Source of the DNA: Nymphaea colorata
Taxonomy: Eukaryota > Streptophyta > Magnoliopsida > Nymphaeales > Nymphaeaceae
DNA: 64,000 bases
Direction of reading: 5' to 3'
NCBI RefSeq assembly: GCF_008831285.2
Contig: NC_045138.2
Location: 7,221,205-7,285,204 of the forward strand
The notes beneath the pieces were generated by a model. It was not told the origin of the DNA and did no database searches. It saw only the letters and a program-made list of their open reading frames with translations. Both the position numbers and the translations under genes were made by a program. Every line of letters begins with the position of its first letter. Within the stretch, counting starts at the first letter, position 1. Of this stretch, positions 22,244 through 34,095 are shown piece by piece.

Positions 22244-23811
22244 GGCCCCGTTTGATTGCCTGGACAAAATGAGAGGAGGGGTTGAAAAATGTACGGGCAG
22301 GTGAAATTTCACCCGCCCGACTAAAAACACATCAAACATGGTGAAAGTTCACCCGTTTCCCGTATAAGGGAGAGGGTGAAATTTCACCCGCTCGTTGTTT
22401 CCGAACGCTCCTCCTCCCTCCTGCCTTCTCACCGTCGTGCACCAGATGCCTCTCCTCTCTCGGTCTCTCTTTCCTCTCCTCTCTTGCTCTCTCCTTCCCC
22501 TCCACTCTCAAAGCCTCTCTTCTCTTGCTCTCTCCTTCCCCTCCTCTCTCGCTGCCTCTTTCCCTTTTGTCGCTTCTGTCCCACTCCCTTTCTCCTCTGC
22601 TCGTTCTATCTCCATTTCCTGCACCCAAATCTTTCGTACCAACTCTATCGTCATCTCCCGACCACCGGATTTCCCCTCTTCCATTTCCCCTTGCTCCCTC
22701 TCTTCCCCTCCATTCTCCTTTTCAGTTTTTCGGTTCATCTGGTCTAGGGATTATGAATCACAACATTTGGATGGAGATGTTGAAGAAAAAGAGTGGGACA
22801 AGAAGATTGGATAAACAAACAACATCTACAGGTAACATCGGACACTGTTATAAACGATACTGCAACAAACATATGAAGCCAACAGCCATGAAGGAAGATG
22901 AGAGAGTTCAGAGGAGGAAACTTTGTGAGAATTGGGAAGCATAACAAGGGAATCAAGCAATGTAATCGGGCTGGTGACGATAGGGGGCTCGCCGTCCAGA
23001 ACCTTGCCTTGTTCAGCCGGGCCGCATTGAATCTGCTCTTCGCGGCTCTCCTCTCCGCTATGCTCCCCGCTACAGGCACCTTCCACTCAGAAAATCCACC
23101 GCCAACGACCGCTTCATAAATACCACTTAGGCCACCTTTCTCTTCACGGCCACCACTCTCCTCTCCGCCAACCGCCACCTCTTCCGCAGCCTGCCTGATG
23201 AGAAACGCAGTGAATTTGGATTTGTTCCTGAGGAACACGCTAATCAGCATTTACAAGCAACAAATGTGGTGGTCTCGAAGACATCTTCAACGTGTTTGGC
23301 AGAATGCCTGAACAAAGTAAAAGGCAGAATGCCTGAACGAAGTAACAAGCTGTTCAGTTACCAACGGCTTTAGTTTCACATGCCATTAGTTTATTTGAAG
23401 AAGAGACTTGAAAATGAAGAGTTGTAAGTTCTTTTTTAGATAACAAGGAATTTCTTGTCTCTCTCTTTTATGAGCCATCATTAAATTTCACCACGTCAAA
23501 TCCAGTAATGTTTATATCAGACCTGGCCTGCTTCTCTAATTACCATGTCAAATTTGGAGAGGAGAAGACAAAAAAAAAAAAAACAACATTTACCATGTTA
23601 AATTTTTTTGTGTATCAAACAAGGTTAAATTTACCACGTTAAATTCTTCCTGTACATCAAACATAGTTAAATTTACCACGTTAAATTCTTCAGGTGCATC
23701 AGACAAGGCCTCAGATTGGAAGATGGAGAAATTTTATCCTGTAAAGTTTTCTAGAAAAATTTACCATGGTAAATTTACCACGTTAAATTTCACCCGACAA
23801 TCAAACGGCCC
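22244..23811. mobile_element. TIR DNA element carrying exon-like captured sequence
   Basis: The left end GGCCCCGTTTGATTG and the inverted right end GGGCCGTTTGATTG form a terminal inverted repeat. The flanking tca (22241-22243, 23812-23814) could be a 3-bp target duplication, as in PIF/Harbinger elements, though their usual target is TWA. Subterminal DNA is full of gggtgaaatttcaccc and 'accacgttaaatt' words. It encodes no transposase. The neighbouring segmental block continues on either side, supporting insertion. Confidence 0.65.
22738..23290 (+). pseudogene. Exon-like fragments of an unidentified gene inside the TIR element
   Basis: Protein-like plus-strand readings stand out from the low-complexity surroundings: RDYESQHLDGDVEEKEWDKK (from about 22747), LAVQNLALFSRAALNLLFAA (from about 22987) and, after a stop, ATFLFTATTLLSANRHLFRS then LPDEKRSEFGFVPEEHANQ (to about 23250). 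Two short hydrophobic stretches suggest a membrane protein. I do not recognise the family. The fragments are separated by stops, so this is a relic, probably picked up by the element. Confidence 0.45.
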
Positions 23812-23959
23812 TCAAGGAAAGAAAAGCTTAGAAGTGCAATATTATATTATTATAAAACTTGTAATAAGATAAAATCATAAATCATTATATTGTTGGCTTT
23901 GCCTTTCTATCTTGAGACGATGTCTAGTTCCATATTTTACCTCAAATCTCGTGTGATAT

Positions 23960-25650
23960 TATGTTAAATGGCAACTTGTGTTGGCAAAACAGTTTTTTTT
24001 TTTCATTTTTTATTTTTTTGTTTGTTGCAAATCTACTTATTTTGTGATGTTTATTAGTTTCTCATTTATTTTATTTTTCCTCTTTTTTTAGTTTTTTAAA
24101 ATTTTTAAAATTTTATGGTATTTCTTCTGTTTTTTTTTCAAACTCACCATATTTTACCTCGGAAAAACCTTGTCGTGTAAAACTACGAGATGTTATTTAT
24201 GACTATGGTCATCATAACGAGTTCGAGAATAAATAAAGATGAAAAAAATTGTTGATGATATCGTAGCACAAAATTGCAAGTTATTATGAAACTAGTAACA
24301 TTTATGAAACTAGTAACATGAAAAACGTCGCTAAGATCATGCTACTAATAATTTTAATGGAGAAATAAGCATGAGTCAGTGAGTATGGTAGAGGAGAAAA
24401 TAGCTTAGGAGAAGTGTAGAAAAAAAAAATACTTTCTTTAGCCCAAGATGCTTCCCCATGGTCAAATTATGATTAGACAAAGTAAAATGACTTAGTTGCT
24501 GAAAAAACATGATTTTGTAAGTATATCAAATTTTAGGTGCAACTTTGGTGAAAGAAATGAGTCGTCTGCGGTTGGAGATGATCAGATGTTATTGTTAGGG
24601 AATGCCCACAGAAGAGGAAAAGGTAACACGAGGAAGCGCTTTTTACAGGGCGACAAACGTATTGGTTTTTAACACTTTTAATGGAAAATTCTTATTTAGT
24701 CCACTTGTTTTTCAAAAAATTCACATTGCCTCTTTTCATGGATCAGTCCCCACGACGGGGACGACTCAAACTTTGGTCACACTTGCAGCCTTTTTTGTTC
24801 TTGTATTGATGATGCTATTTGACATCAATAATAAATTGTCATTATCTAATAAAACTGCTTAAAAATTGAGTCAAATTTATTGAACAATTGCAATATAGTG
24901 TTTTATGAATCTACCTAAGGCGTCAAATTCATTGAATAATTGTAACATAATGGTTTATGAATCTACCTTGGCTAGGTAGAATTACTAGACATTTCCTAAT
25001 TGTTTCGGAGCAATTAGAAAAAGATTATTTGACCAGAAATAATTCAGTTTAGGTGGATGATATCTATCCAAAAGTTTTCGCAAATCAATCACGTATGGTT
25101 GAATCATCAAAGATTTGATCTTTTCTAATTTTGTCTCTAACTCACTAGGGACTCGAGATATAAAGAGAAAATGCATACAAAAGAGATATCCAACAACAAG
25201 TGGAAGGAAAAAGATTGAATAGAGGAACTCCCGAGCAAAAGCAATGCCTCCTTGCATAACATGGATTCGAAACATTCCTGATCTGTATGTGAATGAGTTG
25301 AATTACATATCTCTTAGTCTATTAGTGAACCATCTTATGAGGGATTGTGAAAGACACTATAAATATTCTTGTAAATGCTTCAACTTATATTCCTCAAAGT
25401 GGATCCCACTCTAATAGCTCTCAATAAATCAAATACATGCATTAAGATAGGAAAACTTCTTATTCTACAACTGCGAAAGTACTTTTTCATTATAATTACT
25501 GGACAATAACAATATGTTATGGCCAGACAAATTTAACGTTAAAAAAGCTAAGCACCAATGAAGTGCCTACCTAACTTTTCAGGTACATATGTAGCAAATT
25601 CATCCCCCATGGTGGTTTGGTTTGAGTAGGTAGGTCCATGTTAGAAAGGC
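23960..25650. other. AT-rich intergenic DNA between the two dirigent groups
   Basis: Poly-T and AT-rich runs dominate 23990-24180. A direct repeat (tatgaaactagtaacat) occurs at about 24283-24318, and a second pair (gtcaaatttattgaa, gtcaaattcattgaa) at about 24870-24935. No convincing gene was found. Confidence 0.5.
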
Positions 25651-26264
25651 GATTAGTTCACCTACCGCGTCGACCACAAACAAAAGTGGTCGCTTTTGGT
25701 TCGAATATCCTCATTTATAACACCACTTTTGTATTATTTATCAATCTGTCGTTTGTACCTAGAAAAGTATAATCTATAAACATTTTACTGGTATAAATAA
25801 TATGCCATGACACTTGAAAATCAAGTCTGACCTATTGGATTTCTAAAACTCATCTTACATGTCAAACTTAATTATAAATTTGGTATCAATTTTAATTTTT
25901 ATAAACATGGATAACCTCACGTGCACCGTTAATTTTTGAGAATAAGTAAGCTTGAAATAACTTTTGCAAAATTTACCTGTCCCAACTTGGTGTTCATGTG
26001 AGTGCGTGCACAGAAATGATTTACATGAAAGAGGAATTACAACCCAATTCATTTTTTACCCAATCAATGTCAGCCGTTATTTTTGTGGTTGGGTAGTTAT
26101 TTTTTATTTTGTGGCACTGAAAAGTATAGTAAAAATTGCATTTCATCGTTAGAAACCATAGCCAAATAATTATGCATCACCAATTTACCTTTTGCCATAA
26201 TTGTTTATCGACACAAAATAAAATAATAACTACCCCGTGACAAAGGTAACCAACTAACTTCAGC

Positions 26265-26266
26265 TG

Positions 26267-26303
<37 letters not shown>

Positions 26304-26585
26304 AAGAGATCCGACCGCTGGCTAAATAGCCTAAATGTTCAAAACCTATCATTAAATCGTTTCTTACTAAAAGTAACATAAGTTGGTGCGGTACAATAAA
26401 TAATCGCAGTTGCTTTTTATGGCTGAAGACTATATATATATATATATAAGAGGGAGAGAGAGAGAAATCAGACCACCGGCTAAATATTTAAAATCTATCA
26501 TTAAATCATTTCTTACTAAAAGTAACATAAGTTGGTGCGGTACAATAAATCATTGCTATTGTTTTTATGGCTGAAGACTTTACAG
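26265..26585. repeat. Tandem duplication, 2 x ~158 bp, with (TA)n(GA)n heads
   Basis: Each copy begins with (TA)n then (GA)n and continues 'gaccrcyggctaaata ... ttactaaaagtaacataag ... ttggtgcggtacaataaat ... ggctgaagact'. The paralogue at 31391-31550 has a single copy, so the doubling is local and more recent than the segmental duplication. Confidence 0.8.
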
Positions 26586-26615
26586 CATATTGTAGTTATA
26601 TAACCATAGACAACG

Positions 26616-26651
<36 letters not shown>

Positions 26652-26789
26652 TGATAGAAAGAGAAACAAACTGAATTTCGTACCTAAACATCTTATAGCA
26701 ACTTTCGTACCTAAACCCAACTCCTGAATTTCGAAAGACTAACAACCGACAAAGTGATCGGCGTTTTTGGCCTGAATCACGGAGATGTC

Positions 26790-27362
26790 CTAATAATGGA
26801 TGACATAGACATTGTACTCCACATTGGCGTCTCCGGTGTTGGCATCATACTGGTGAGTCCTCGCAACGGCGTAGCCACGGGCCAACCGGAATAGGCCGCT
26901 GCCACCCACCACAGGCATCTCCCTCACCGCATGCATCGGCGCATTCCTCCCCAGAATGCTCAGAGTGCTGCCGTTGTACTTCCCCTCCAGGAAAACATAG
27001 GTGCATGCCATCAGCAGCGTCGTTTCCTGCTGCCCGTCCAGCGCATAGAACCCTTGTGCTCTTCCGATCAGCTTGGACGACAGCTCCGGGCCCTCCGTCA
27101 GTGGATCGTCGATCATGGCAACGTTGCCGAAGCCAGCCGCAGAGGAGATGTTCGCTGGCCGGACAATGTTTACGGCCGTCGGATTTCGTCCGCTGACGAT
27201 GTCGTGGAAGTAGAAGTGAAGATGGGACGTCTTCTCCCTCAGCGGCCTCCTGCTTCCGGCCAGCTGCCTCTGAACTGGTCTGGCGCTTGCAGTTAAAAAA
27301 GCGAGGAAGAAGAAGCAAAGGACGAAGATGGGTGTGGTGGATTTTGGAAGATGGGAAGCCAT
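26790..27362 (-). CDS. Dirigent protein (DIR22-like), intact, minus strand
   Basis: This intronless 190-residue dirigent gene has a signal peptide at residues 1 to about 27 (PIFVLCFFFLAFLTASA). The barrel motifs follow: HLHFYFHDIVSGRNPTAV (48-65), AAGFGNVAMIDDPLTEGPEL (75-94), GRAQGFYA (100-107), VFLEGKYNGSTLSILGRNA (123-141), VVGGSGLFRLARGYAVARTH (151-170) and VEYNVYVIHY. N71 (NIS) and N130 (NGS) could be glycosylated. The protein should be secreted and guide stereoselective phenoxy-radical coupling, as known for the family; its substrate is unknown. It is more diverged from the plus-strand genes than those are from each other. It faces them tail to tail. Confidence 0.96.
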   Translation of the reverse strand: MASHLPKSTTPIFVLCFFFLAFLTASARPVQRQLAGSRRPLREKTSHLHFYFHDIVSGRNPTAVNIVRPANISSAAGFGNVAMIDDPLTEGPELSSKLIGRAQGFYALDGQQETTLLMACTYVFLEGKYNGSTLSILGRNAPMHAVREMPVVGGSGLFRLARGYAVARTHQYDANTGDANVEYNVYVIHY

Positions 27363-27427
27363 TTTCTTGAGTCTGGCAATGACAGAAGTATAGAGAAGAA
27401 GATTGGAGTGGTTGATTCAAAATTGTC

Positions 27428-27437
27428 TATATATAAA
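27428..27437 (-). promoter_or_regulatory. TATA box of the dirigent gene at 27362
   Basis: On the minus strand TTTATATATA lies about 65-75 bp before the ATG, matching the spacing at the other dirigent loci. Confidence 0.65.
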
Positions 27438-28639
27438 ACAAAAAAGAGAGATAGAGACTGGCCAACTGTTTGGCAATAAACCATTTATTTATGATTTTTT
27501 AGTTGACGACGACAACTTTGTTCAATAATCATGTCAAGTTGAACGACGCTAGCATTTATATTTCGTATTTAATCTACTTTGCAGGAAAGAGAGGCAAAAG
27601 AAGCACAATAATTAGCTTGCAGTAATTAATTTTAACGAATCCAATTGGCCAAAAATGGCCCTTGAGGTTCAGCAGAACTCTACGTGAATTGATTTAAAAC
27701 TTAGAAAGTTTTTTTTTTTTAGTGTTTATTTAGGGAAAACCACTTTGAAGGTAAAACCTACAAGGCTATACCCTTATACTGTAACGTTTTAAAGGTTAGG
27801 TAGACTTACTGTAGGTTCTCTTATTCGAATGTTTCATTTGTGATTGTATGTAGCCTAGAGGAACAGTATGCTGGAACATGACGTGAGCCATTTATTCGAA
27901 CCTCGAACTCCTTTTACGTAAACCTCAAAATATAGAAAGTTATTTTTTTACAAGAATAGATGAAAATTATAATGAATTAATTAAAACAGAAAAAAATTAT
28001 AATATAAAAAGATATTTATAAATTGGTTTGTGGTGCACCTGACTCTACCACGAGCTGTGCCTACCAATTGGATTTGAATAAACTGATTCATGTTAATTCT
28101 AAAAAACAAAATGTTCAAATAGTCTCCTGCTTTCATGTCCAAGTAAAATAGTGCAAAAAAGTAATTACAAAAGCTACTTATTAAGAGATGGCCAATAAAT
28201 TTTAATGCATTAGGAGGGGTTGAGATCATTGTATTTACAAAATTTTAAAAATTATAACAAATGATTTTTAGTTTTTCCAAAATCAAGGAGGGGTGGACCA
28301 CATGGCGCCTGCCAGCCTCCACTTGGCTCCATCCCATTTCCCCACAAAGTGATTCTCTCTCTTTCGCTCAGATGCACATACAAGACATCAGTATTAACAA
28401 ACTTTACTTTGTAAACAAGCTTCCTTGACATCTACACACATAATTGTATTAACTTTCCTTTGTCAACAAGCTTTTGATACATGTGACTAGAAATAATGAC
28501 TTCCCAATTGTAAAGGAAGTGGGGAAAAGAAACGAAAAGAAACGTTCCGGCATTTTTCCTTTTCAGAATGAGTAAGAGTTGAACCCTCCTGCCCAAGTAA
28601 GACCTGAAGTTGGTAGGCCTCCTCTATCTCAAGCAGGTT

Positions 28640-29340
28640 ATATACGCTCTCTTTGTATATAAAATTTTATGTGTCATTTTAATAATGACAAAAAAAAATA
28701 CCATGATTAATAAAAGACTTTTTGTAAAAACAAAAAATAAAACCACAAAAAAAATTGGGGGATTTGATAAAGGTAAAATTTGTCAGTCCATATATGCATA
28801 TCGTTATGACCATTATACCCCTCTAATTGTCCTGCTTATACCATTATCTTATTACATCATAAACATTATATTTTATTATCTCATAAACATCATCTCATAC
28901 TTACGTTTAACATTATCTCATATATTTGTCTCTTATTTTACTATCTCATAAATATTTTACTATCACATACCTATGTTTAGCATGGTCTCATACATCCGTC
29001 TGTTATCTCGTTATTTCGTAAATCGTTTGTTATCTCATAAATATTATTTCATACTTATGTTTAGCGTTACCTCATACATCTGTCTGTTCTCACATTATTT
29101 CATAAATATTTTGTTATTTTATACACATTATCTCATATTTATTTGTTATTTCATACTTATTTTTTCTCTCATGCACATGGATATGTGCAATGTTTGGATA
29201 TGAAAGTAAATAGTATATTGATAGTATAGTCTACATCAATGTGTACGCTCGTTATATATAGAGACGGATGTATAAAACTTTCTCTCTCGTCTTTCCCTTA
29301 GCCCTAAGGCTATGGAATGCTATGGTGTGTCCCAGAATAT
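28640..29340. repeat. TTATCTCATA-word dispersed repeat, copy 1
   Basis: A head with 'gtcattttaataatgac' and 'ggtaaaatttgtcagtc' precedes about 350 bp of degenerate words such as attatctcata, gttatctcataaatatt and catacatctgtctgtt. The tail follows with 'acgctcgttatata' and a CT-rich end. Copies also lie at 32330-32900 and 40905-41560. Confidence 0.75.
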
Positions 29341-29639
29341 GTCCTCGCTGTATGCCAACTAATACAAAAGCATTGCCATAATATCAATTTGTAGTATGAA
29401 AACAAGGAGACCACTTTGATTCAATTTGAATCACTTTTTCCTTTTTCTCAAAAAACTTCTAAAAGTAATGTTTCTCAACTTCTTCACATTTTTTCATCAT
29501 TACTTTTAGATGGATTTCACTTTAAAGTTTGAAGCATATGTTAAATTATTAATTTTCATTTCTACCATTACCAAAACATCATTTTTACCATTGTATAACT
29601 TTTTTTGTTAATTTTTCATTTATTTTACTTTTTTGTAAA

Positions 29640-29846
29640 GCATATATTGTGCTCAATGGGCAAAAACATATTGTCCTTATTCAGGTATTTATTAAACAGA
29701 GCGTGCACTTCAAAAGTGCGTGACTGCTAAGAGGGATGGGCGTGTTGGAGCAAGCTTGAATATTAAATTCATTGGTTATATACAATCTGAAGGCTACCTG
29801 TCATAAAATATTGAAAAGGGCTTGTTGGTATATATATAATAAATAA

Positions 29847-29877
<31 letters not shown>

Positions 29878-30850
29878 GGTGTCACGCACTTAGATTGTAA
29901 ATAGATAAGTAAGGTCATTAAACTCTGCTTGACTAACTTTTTGTTAAATGAGTTGAGCTCGAGTTGATATCTGAACTAGTCTTTTTAGTGGAGTCGAGTT
30001 TAAGTTGTCGAGCTGTTCGAACGCAGCTCGTCTAACTCGACTGGGCTTAAAAAAATTAAAAAACGGCTCATTCCTTTTTCTCCCTCGTCACCATTCCTTT
30101 TCTCTCTTCACCCTCACCCATCGCTTCTTTTTCCCGTTTCTTTTTCTCTTTCCTCACCTTTCCTCCTCCATCCTCCTATGGACTCTCCGAGCAGCACTGG
30201 TGATGGCAGCGGTGGTGATCGGCAATGAGAATCTCGACCGGCGGCGGCGGACGAGACCAACGCTTCTCTGCCGCCCTTCTTCCCTTTCTTATTTGTTTCT
30301 CTTGCTCCCTCTCTCTTACCCTTGCTCGAACAAGGGTTCCGATATCTCATAAACCCTCGTGGTCGACCCAGAACCCTTTCATGAGCAAGGGTACTCTTCT
30401 CAGAGCTCTCGCTCGAGCAAGGGTTCTCACTTATTTACTCAGAATCCTTCTTCACTCAAGCAGGTCTGTGTGTTCTCTGCTCGAGCTGTGCGAGGGCTCT
30501 GAGCAATGAGCATAGAACCCTCGCTTCGCTCTAATGCATCGGAACCTTCACTCTAATGAATAATTGAAATTGATACAGCCATTATTGGAGGATATGATAA
30601 TAAAATATACAATTAGAATGTTAGTTCAAGAGCATCGGCTCGAAACACTATACCATTTAAAGATATGAAAGCTTCATCAACGGTTCAAACTAGTTTGCAT
30701 ATTATTTGCTTCAGAAATGAATCGCAACTATGGTAGTATTGTTTGGTTTACGCAAGATTAAAATATATATGGCTATAAAATTTCATCTAACAACCTAATT
30801 AATTGGTATTATACAATTACCAATTAAAACATTTAACTAGCTGCACATGA
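29640..30850. other. Intergenic DNA with a CT-rich patch
   Basis: A (TA)n tract lies at 29848-29876, followed by 'gagctcgagttgat', one of the dispersed cgagctcgag repeats. A CT-rich then GC-rich patch spans 30060-30300 (gaccggcggcggcgg). Several related 'cgagcaagggttc' words lie at 30325-30425. No gene is recognised; open frames on both strands come from the low-complexity patch. Confidence 0.45.
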
Positions 30851-31586
30851 GTCTGCGTCGAGTACCCAAGCTGGTCGCTTTTGGATCGAATCTCTTAACT
30901 TATAACACCACTTTTGCAATATTTATCAATCTATCCTTTATATCTAAAAAACCATAAATCTATAAACATTTTACTGGTATAAGTAATATGCTATGACACT
31001 TTAAAATCTAGTCTGACCTTTTCGATTTCTAAAACTCATCTTACATGTCAAAATTAATTATAAATTTGGTTTCAACTTTAATTTTTATAAACATAGATAA
31101 TCTCACGTGCACCATTAATTTTTCAGAAAAAGTAAGCTTGATTTTTTTTTTTGGCAAAATTTAACTCACCCAACTTAATGTGCATGTGAGTGCCGCAGAG
31201 ATTATTTACATCAAAGGGGAATTACAGCCTAATACTTTTTTGACACAATCATGTCAGCCGGTTATTTTTGTGGATTTCATTGTTAGAAACCATAGCCAAA
31301 GCATCGCAAATTTACCTTTTGTCATAATTGTTTAACGACACGAAATAAAATAATAAATATCCGATAACAAAAGTAACCAACTGACTTCCACTTATATATA
31401 TATATATATATAAAAGAGAGAGAGAAAGAAATCAGACCACTGGCTAAATGTTTAAAATCTATCATTAAATTATTTCTTACTAAAAGTAACGTAAGTTGGT
31501 GCGGTACATAAATCATCTTTATTGCTTTTATGGCTGAAGACTTCACAGCAGTGAGCAGTTGTAATTATATAACCATAAGACAACAA

Positions 31587-31589
<3 letters not shown>

Positions 31590-31674
<85 letters not shown>
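31590..31674. repeat. (TA)n tract, 85 bp
   Basis: An uninterrupted TA dinucleotide run. The equivalent run in copy 1 (about 26618-26649) is much shorter. Confidence 0.95.
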
Positions 31675-31678
<4 letters not shown>

Positions 31679-32329
31679 GAGAAACGTATATAACAAAAAG
31701 GCCAAACATCTTATGGCAACTTTCTTACCTAACCCAACTACTGAATTTCGAAAGACTAACAACCGACAAAGTGATCGGTGTTTGAATCAGCCGATTCAGG
31801 TTTATTCACAAAAACAAATTTTTGAAATAGTCTCCTGCTTTCATGTCCAAGTAAAATAGTGCAAAAATATAATTACAAAAGTTATCTATTAAGAGCAGGC
31901 CAATAAATTAGGAAGGGTTGAGATTCGTTGTGTTTACAAAATTTTAAAAATTATAACAAATGATTTTTATTTTTTACAAAATCAAGGAGGGGTGGAGCGC
32001 GTGGCCCCTGCCAGCCTCGCCTTGGCTGCTCTCTCTTTCTCTCTCTCATGCACATACAACACGTCAGTATTAACAAACTTTACTTTGTAAACAAGCTTCC
32101 TTGACATGTGGAAAGGTCATGACACACGACGCACATAATTGTATTAATTTTCCTTTGTAATAAGCTTTTCTTAGGTGTGAAATGAAATAATGACTTCCCA
32201 ATTCTGAAAGTAGTGGGAAAAAGGGACTTCCTAGCATTTTTTTTTCGTTTTTTAGGCTGAGTAAGAGTTGAATCTTACTGCCCAAGTATGACCTGAAGTT
32301 GGTAGGCCTTTTCTTTCTCAAGTTAGTTA

Positions 32330-32900
32330 TATACGCCGCACCCACATATGAAATTTCATATGTCATTTTAATAATGACAAAAAATAGCCATGAATAATGA
32401 AAAAAAAAACTTTTTGTAGGGATAAAAATATAAATTGCAAAAAAAAATTTGGAGATTCGATAAAGATAAAATTTTTCAGTCCTTATATGCATATCGGTAT
32501 GACCAATATACCCTTCTAAGTAGTAAAAAAGTATTTTACTTTTTTTGTCTCGCTCATAACGTTATCTCATTATCTTATAAACATATCTCATATTTATGTT
32601 TATCGCTATCTCATACATCTATTTGTTGTCTTATAAACATTATCTCATACTTAAATTTAACCTTACCTCATACATCTATCTATTATCACATTATCTCATA
32701 AATAATTTGTTATTTCATCCCTATCTGTTATGTCGCACATGCATATATGTAATATTTGAGCATGAAAGTAAGTATGCATATTGATAATATGGTTCACATC
32801 GGATGTTCGCTCATTATATACATGGACCGGTGTAGAGAACTTGCTCTCTCCTCTTTCCCCTACCCCTAAGTCTAAGGGCTGCAATGGTGTCTTTGGAATA
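32330..32900. repeat. TTATCTCATA-word dispersed repeat, copy 2
   Basis: Same order of head, word array and tail as 28640-29340, with a shorter array. Confidence 0.7.
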
Positions 32901-33157
32901 TGTAGGATGTCTCCCCTCTAAGTCAACTAATATAAATGCATTGTTCCTAAAATCAATTGTTAGTATGAAAAGAAGGAGACCACTTTGATTCAATTTGAAT
33001 CACTTTTTCCTTTTTCTCAAAAACTTCTAAGGGAATGTTTCTCAACTTCTTTTTCACATTTTTTCATCATTCTCAAATGATTTTCGTTTTAAAGTTTAAA
33101 GCGTCTGTTAAATTATTTATTTACATTTCTACCATTACGAAAACATCATTTTATCAT

Positions 33158-33189
<32 letters not shown>

Positions 33190-33239
33190 TTTATATTATG
33201 TATTTTCTTATTAGTTATTCATTTATTTTATTTTTTTCT

Positions 33240-34095
33240 AATTTTTAATTTTTTGAAAATGCCTAATTATTCATGATATTTTTCGGAGATTTTCAGCTTT
33301 GCTAAAAATACCCGCAAACAATCTTACAAACTTGAAACCCGTTAATATTTTGATTATGCTTTTATTGGACAAAACTAAGGATCCTGCATCTCCGGTTGTG
33401 GCTAAAAAGGCATCTACTAAATTATTTGATAAACAAAATGTTGATGAAGAAACATTTAAAAGTATATCCTTACATAATCGTCTTTTAATAAATTTCATTA
33501 TGAGCTGTTAAACGATTACTAATCCAAGTTGACGAGAGTACTTATACATATGTTTCTTAATTGAATGGAAAAATTACAAAGAGCCGATGCCGAACAAACA
33601 GGTGAATTAACCATTAATGGCCGCGCCATACCGTTGAGAGATATCAGATATAAGTGCCAAACTTTTCTAACTGCTTCATAAATAGCTGCAGTAAACAAAT
33701 AGCAAATTAACTTGTCCCTTTAAATTAAAATTATTTTCACAAAACAAAGAAAAAAATCAACAGAAGGAAAAAATCACTGCTGCCTCTTGCGATGCAGCGA
33801 GTGTCAAAATGCCGCTGCCTGGACCCTTGCCAGGCAGCGACGGAGAGGGTCAACAGCACCCATGTGGCGTTGTTGAACAGTGAGGGTTAGGGTGAGCAAC
33901 ATGTAAATGACTTGAGCTCGAGCTTGAACTCAGATTATTGAGTCGAACTCGCCTCATAAAGCTCCATTCAGTAGCGGAGCTACCTTGAGGATAACATGGA
34001 CAACCATATTAAAGTTTTATTATCAATAGATCACTCAATGCATTTCATTGGGTGGATGTGATTAAACACATTTCTCAATGCATGTGTGGGAGGCT
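33240..34095. other. Intergenic DNA with hAT-like end fragments
   Basis: At 33888 'ttagggtgagcaacatgtaa' followed by 'gagctcgagcttgaactc', and at 33970 'cagtagcggagctacc', look like ends of two unrelated hAT-type elements; no partners were found. A short open frame at 33299-33511 has no recognisable motif. Confidence 0.4.

Larger units (their letters stand above)
25660..29640. repeat. Segmental duplication, copy 1 (with dirigent gene)
   Basis: Aligns in order with 30850-33240: ggtcgcttttgg.tcgaat, aacattttactggtataa, taagttggtgcggtaca, ttcgaaagactaacaaccga, tagtctcctgctttcatgtc, gaagttggtaggcct, gattcaatttgaatcac. The dirigent gene and its 5' flank (about 26780-28090) are present only here. 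Confidence 0.8.
30850..33240. repeat. Segmental duplication, copy 2 (dirigent gene missing)
   Basis: Collinear with 25660-29640. At about 31785-31800 the sequence passes from the dirigent 3' flank (ccgacaaagtgatcgg) directly to DNA equivalent to about 28080 (tgattca...tagtctcctgc), skipping roughly 1.3 kb that contains the gene in copy 1. No trace of dirigent coding sequence is visible at the junction. Confidence 0.8.

Noticed and set aside
22332..23250. Arg/Glu-rich and Ser-rich frames
   Set aside because: Mostly low-complexity reading of a CT-rich stretch inside the TIR element. Only the exon-like fragments were kept.
24602..24862. 86-residue frame with a hydrophobic stretch
   Set aside because: No motif, no promoter context and AT-rich composition; probably chance.
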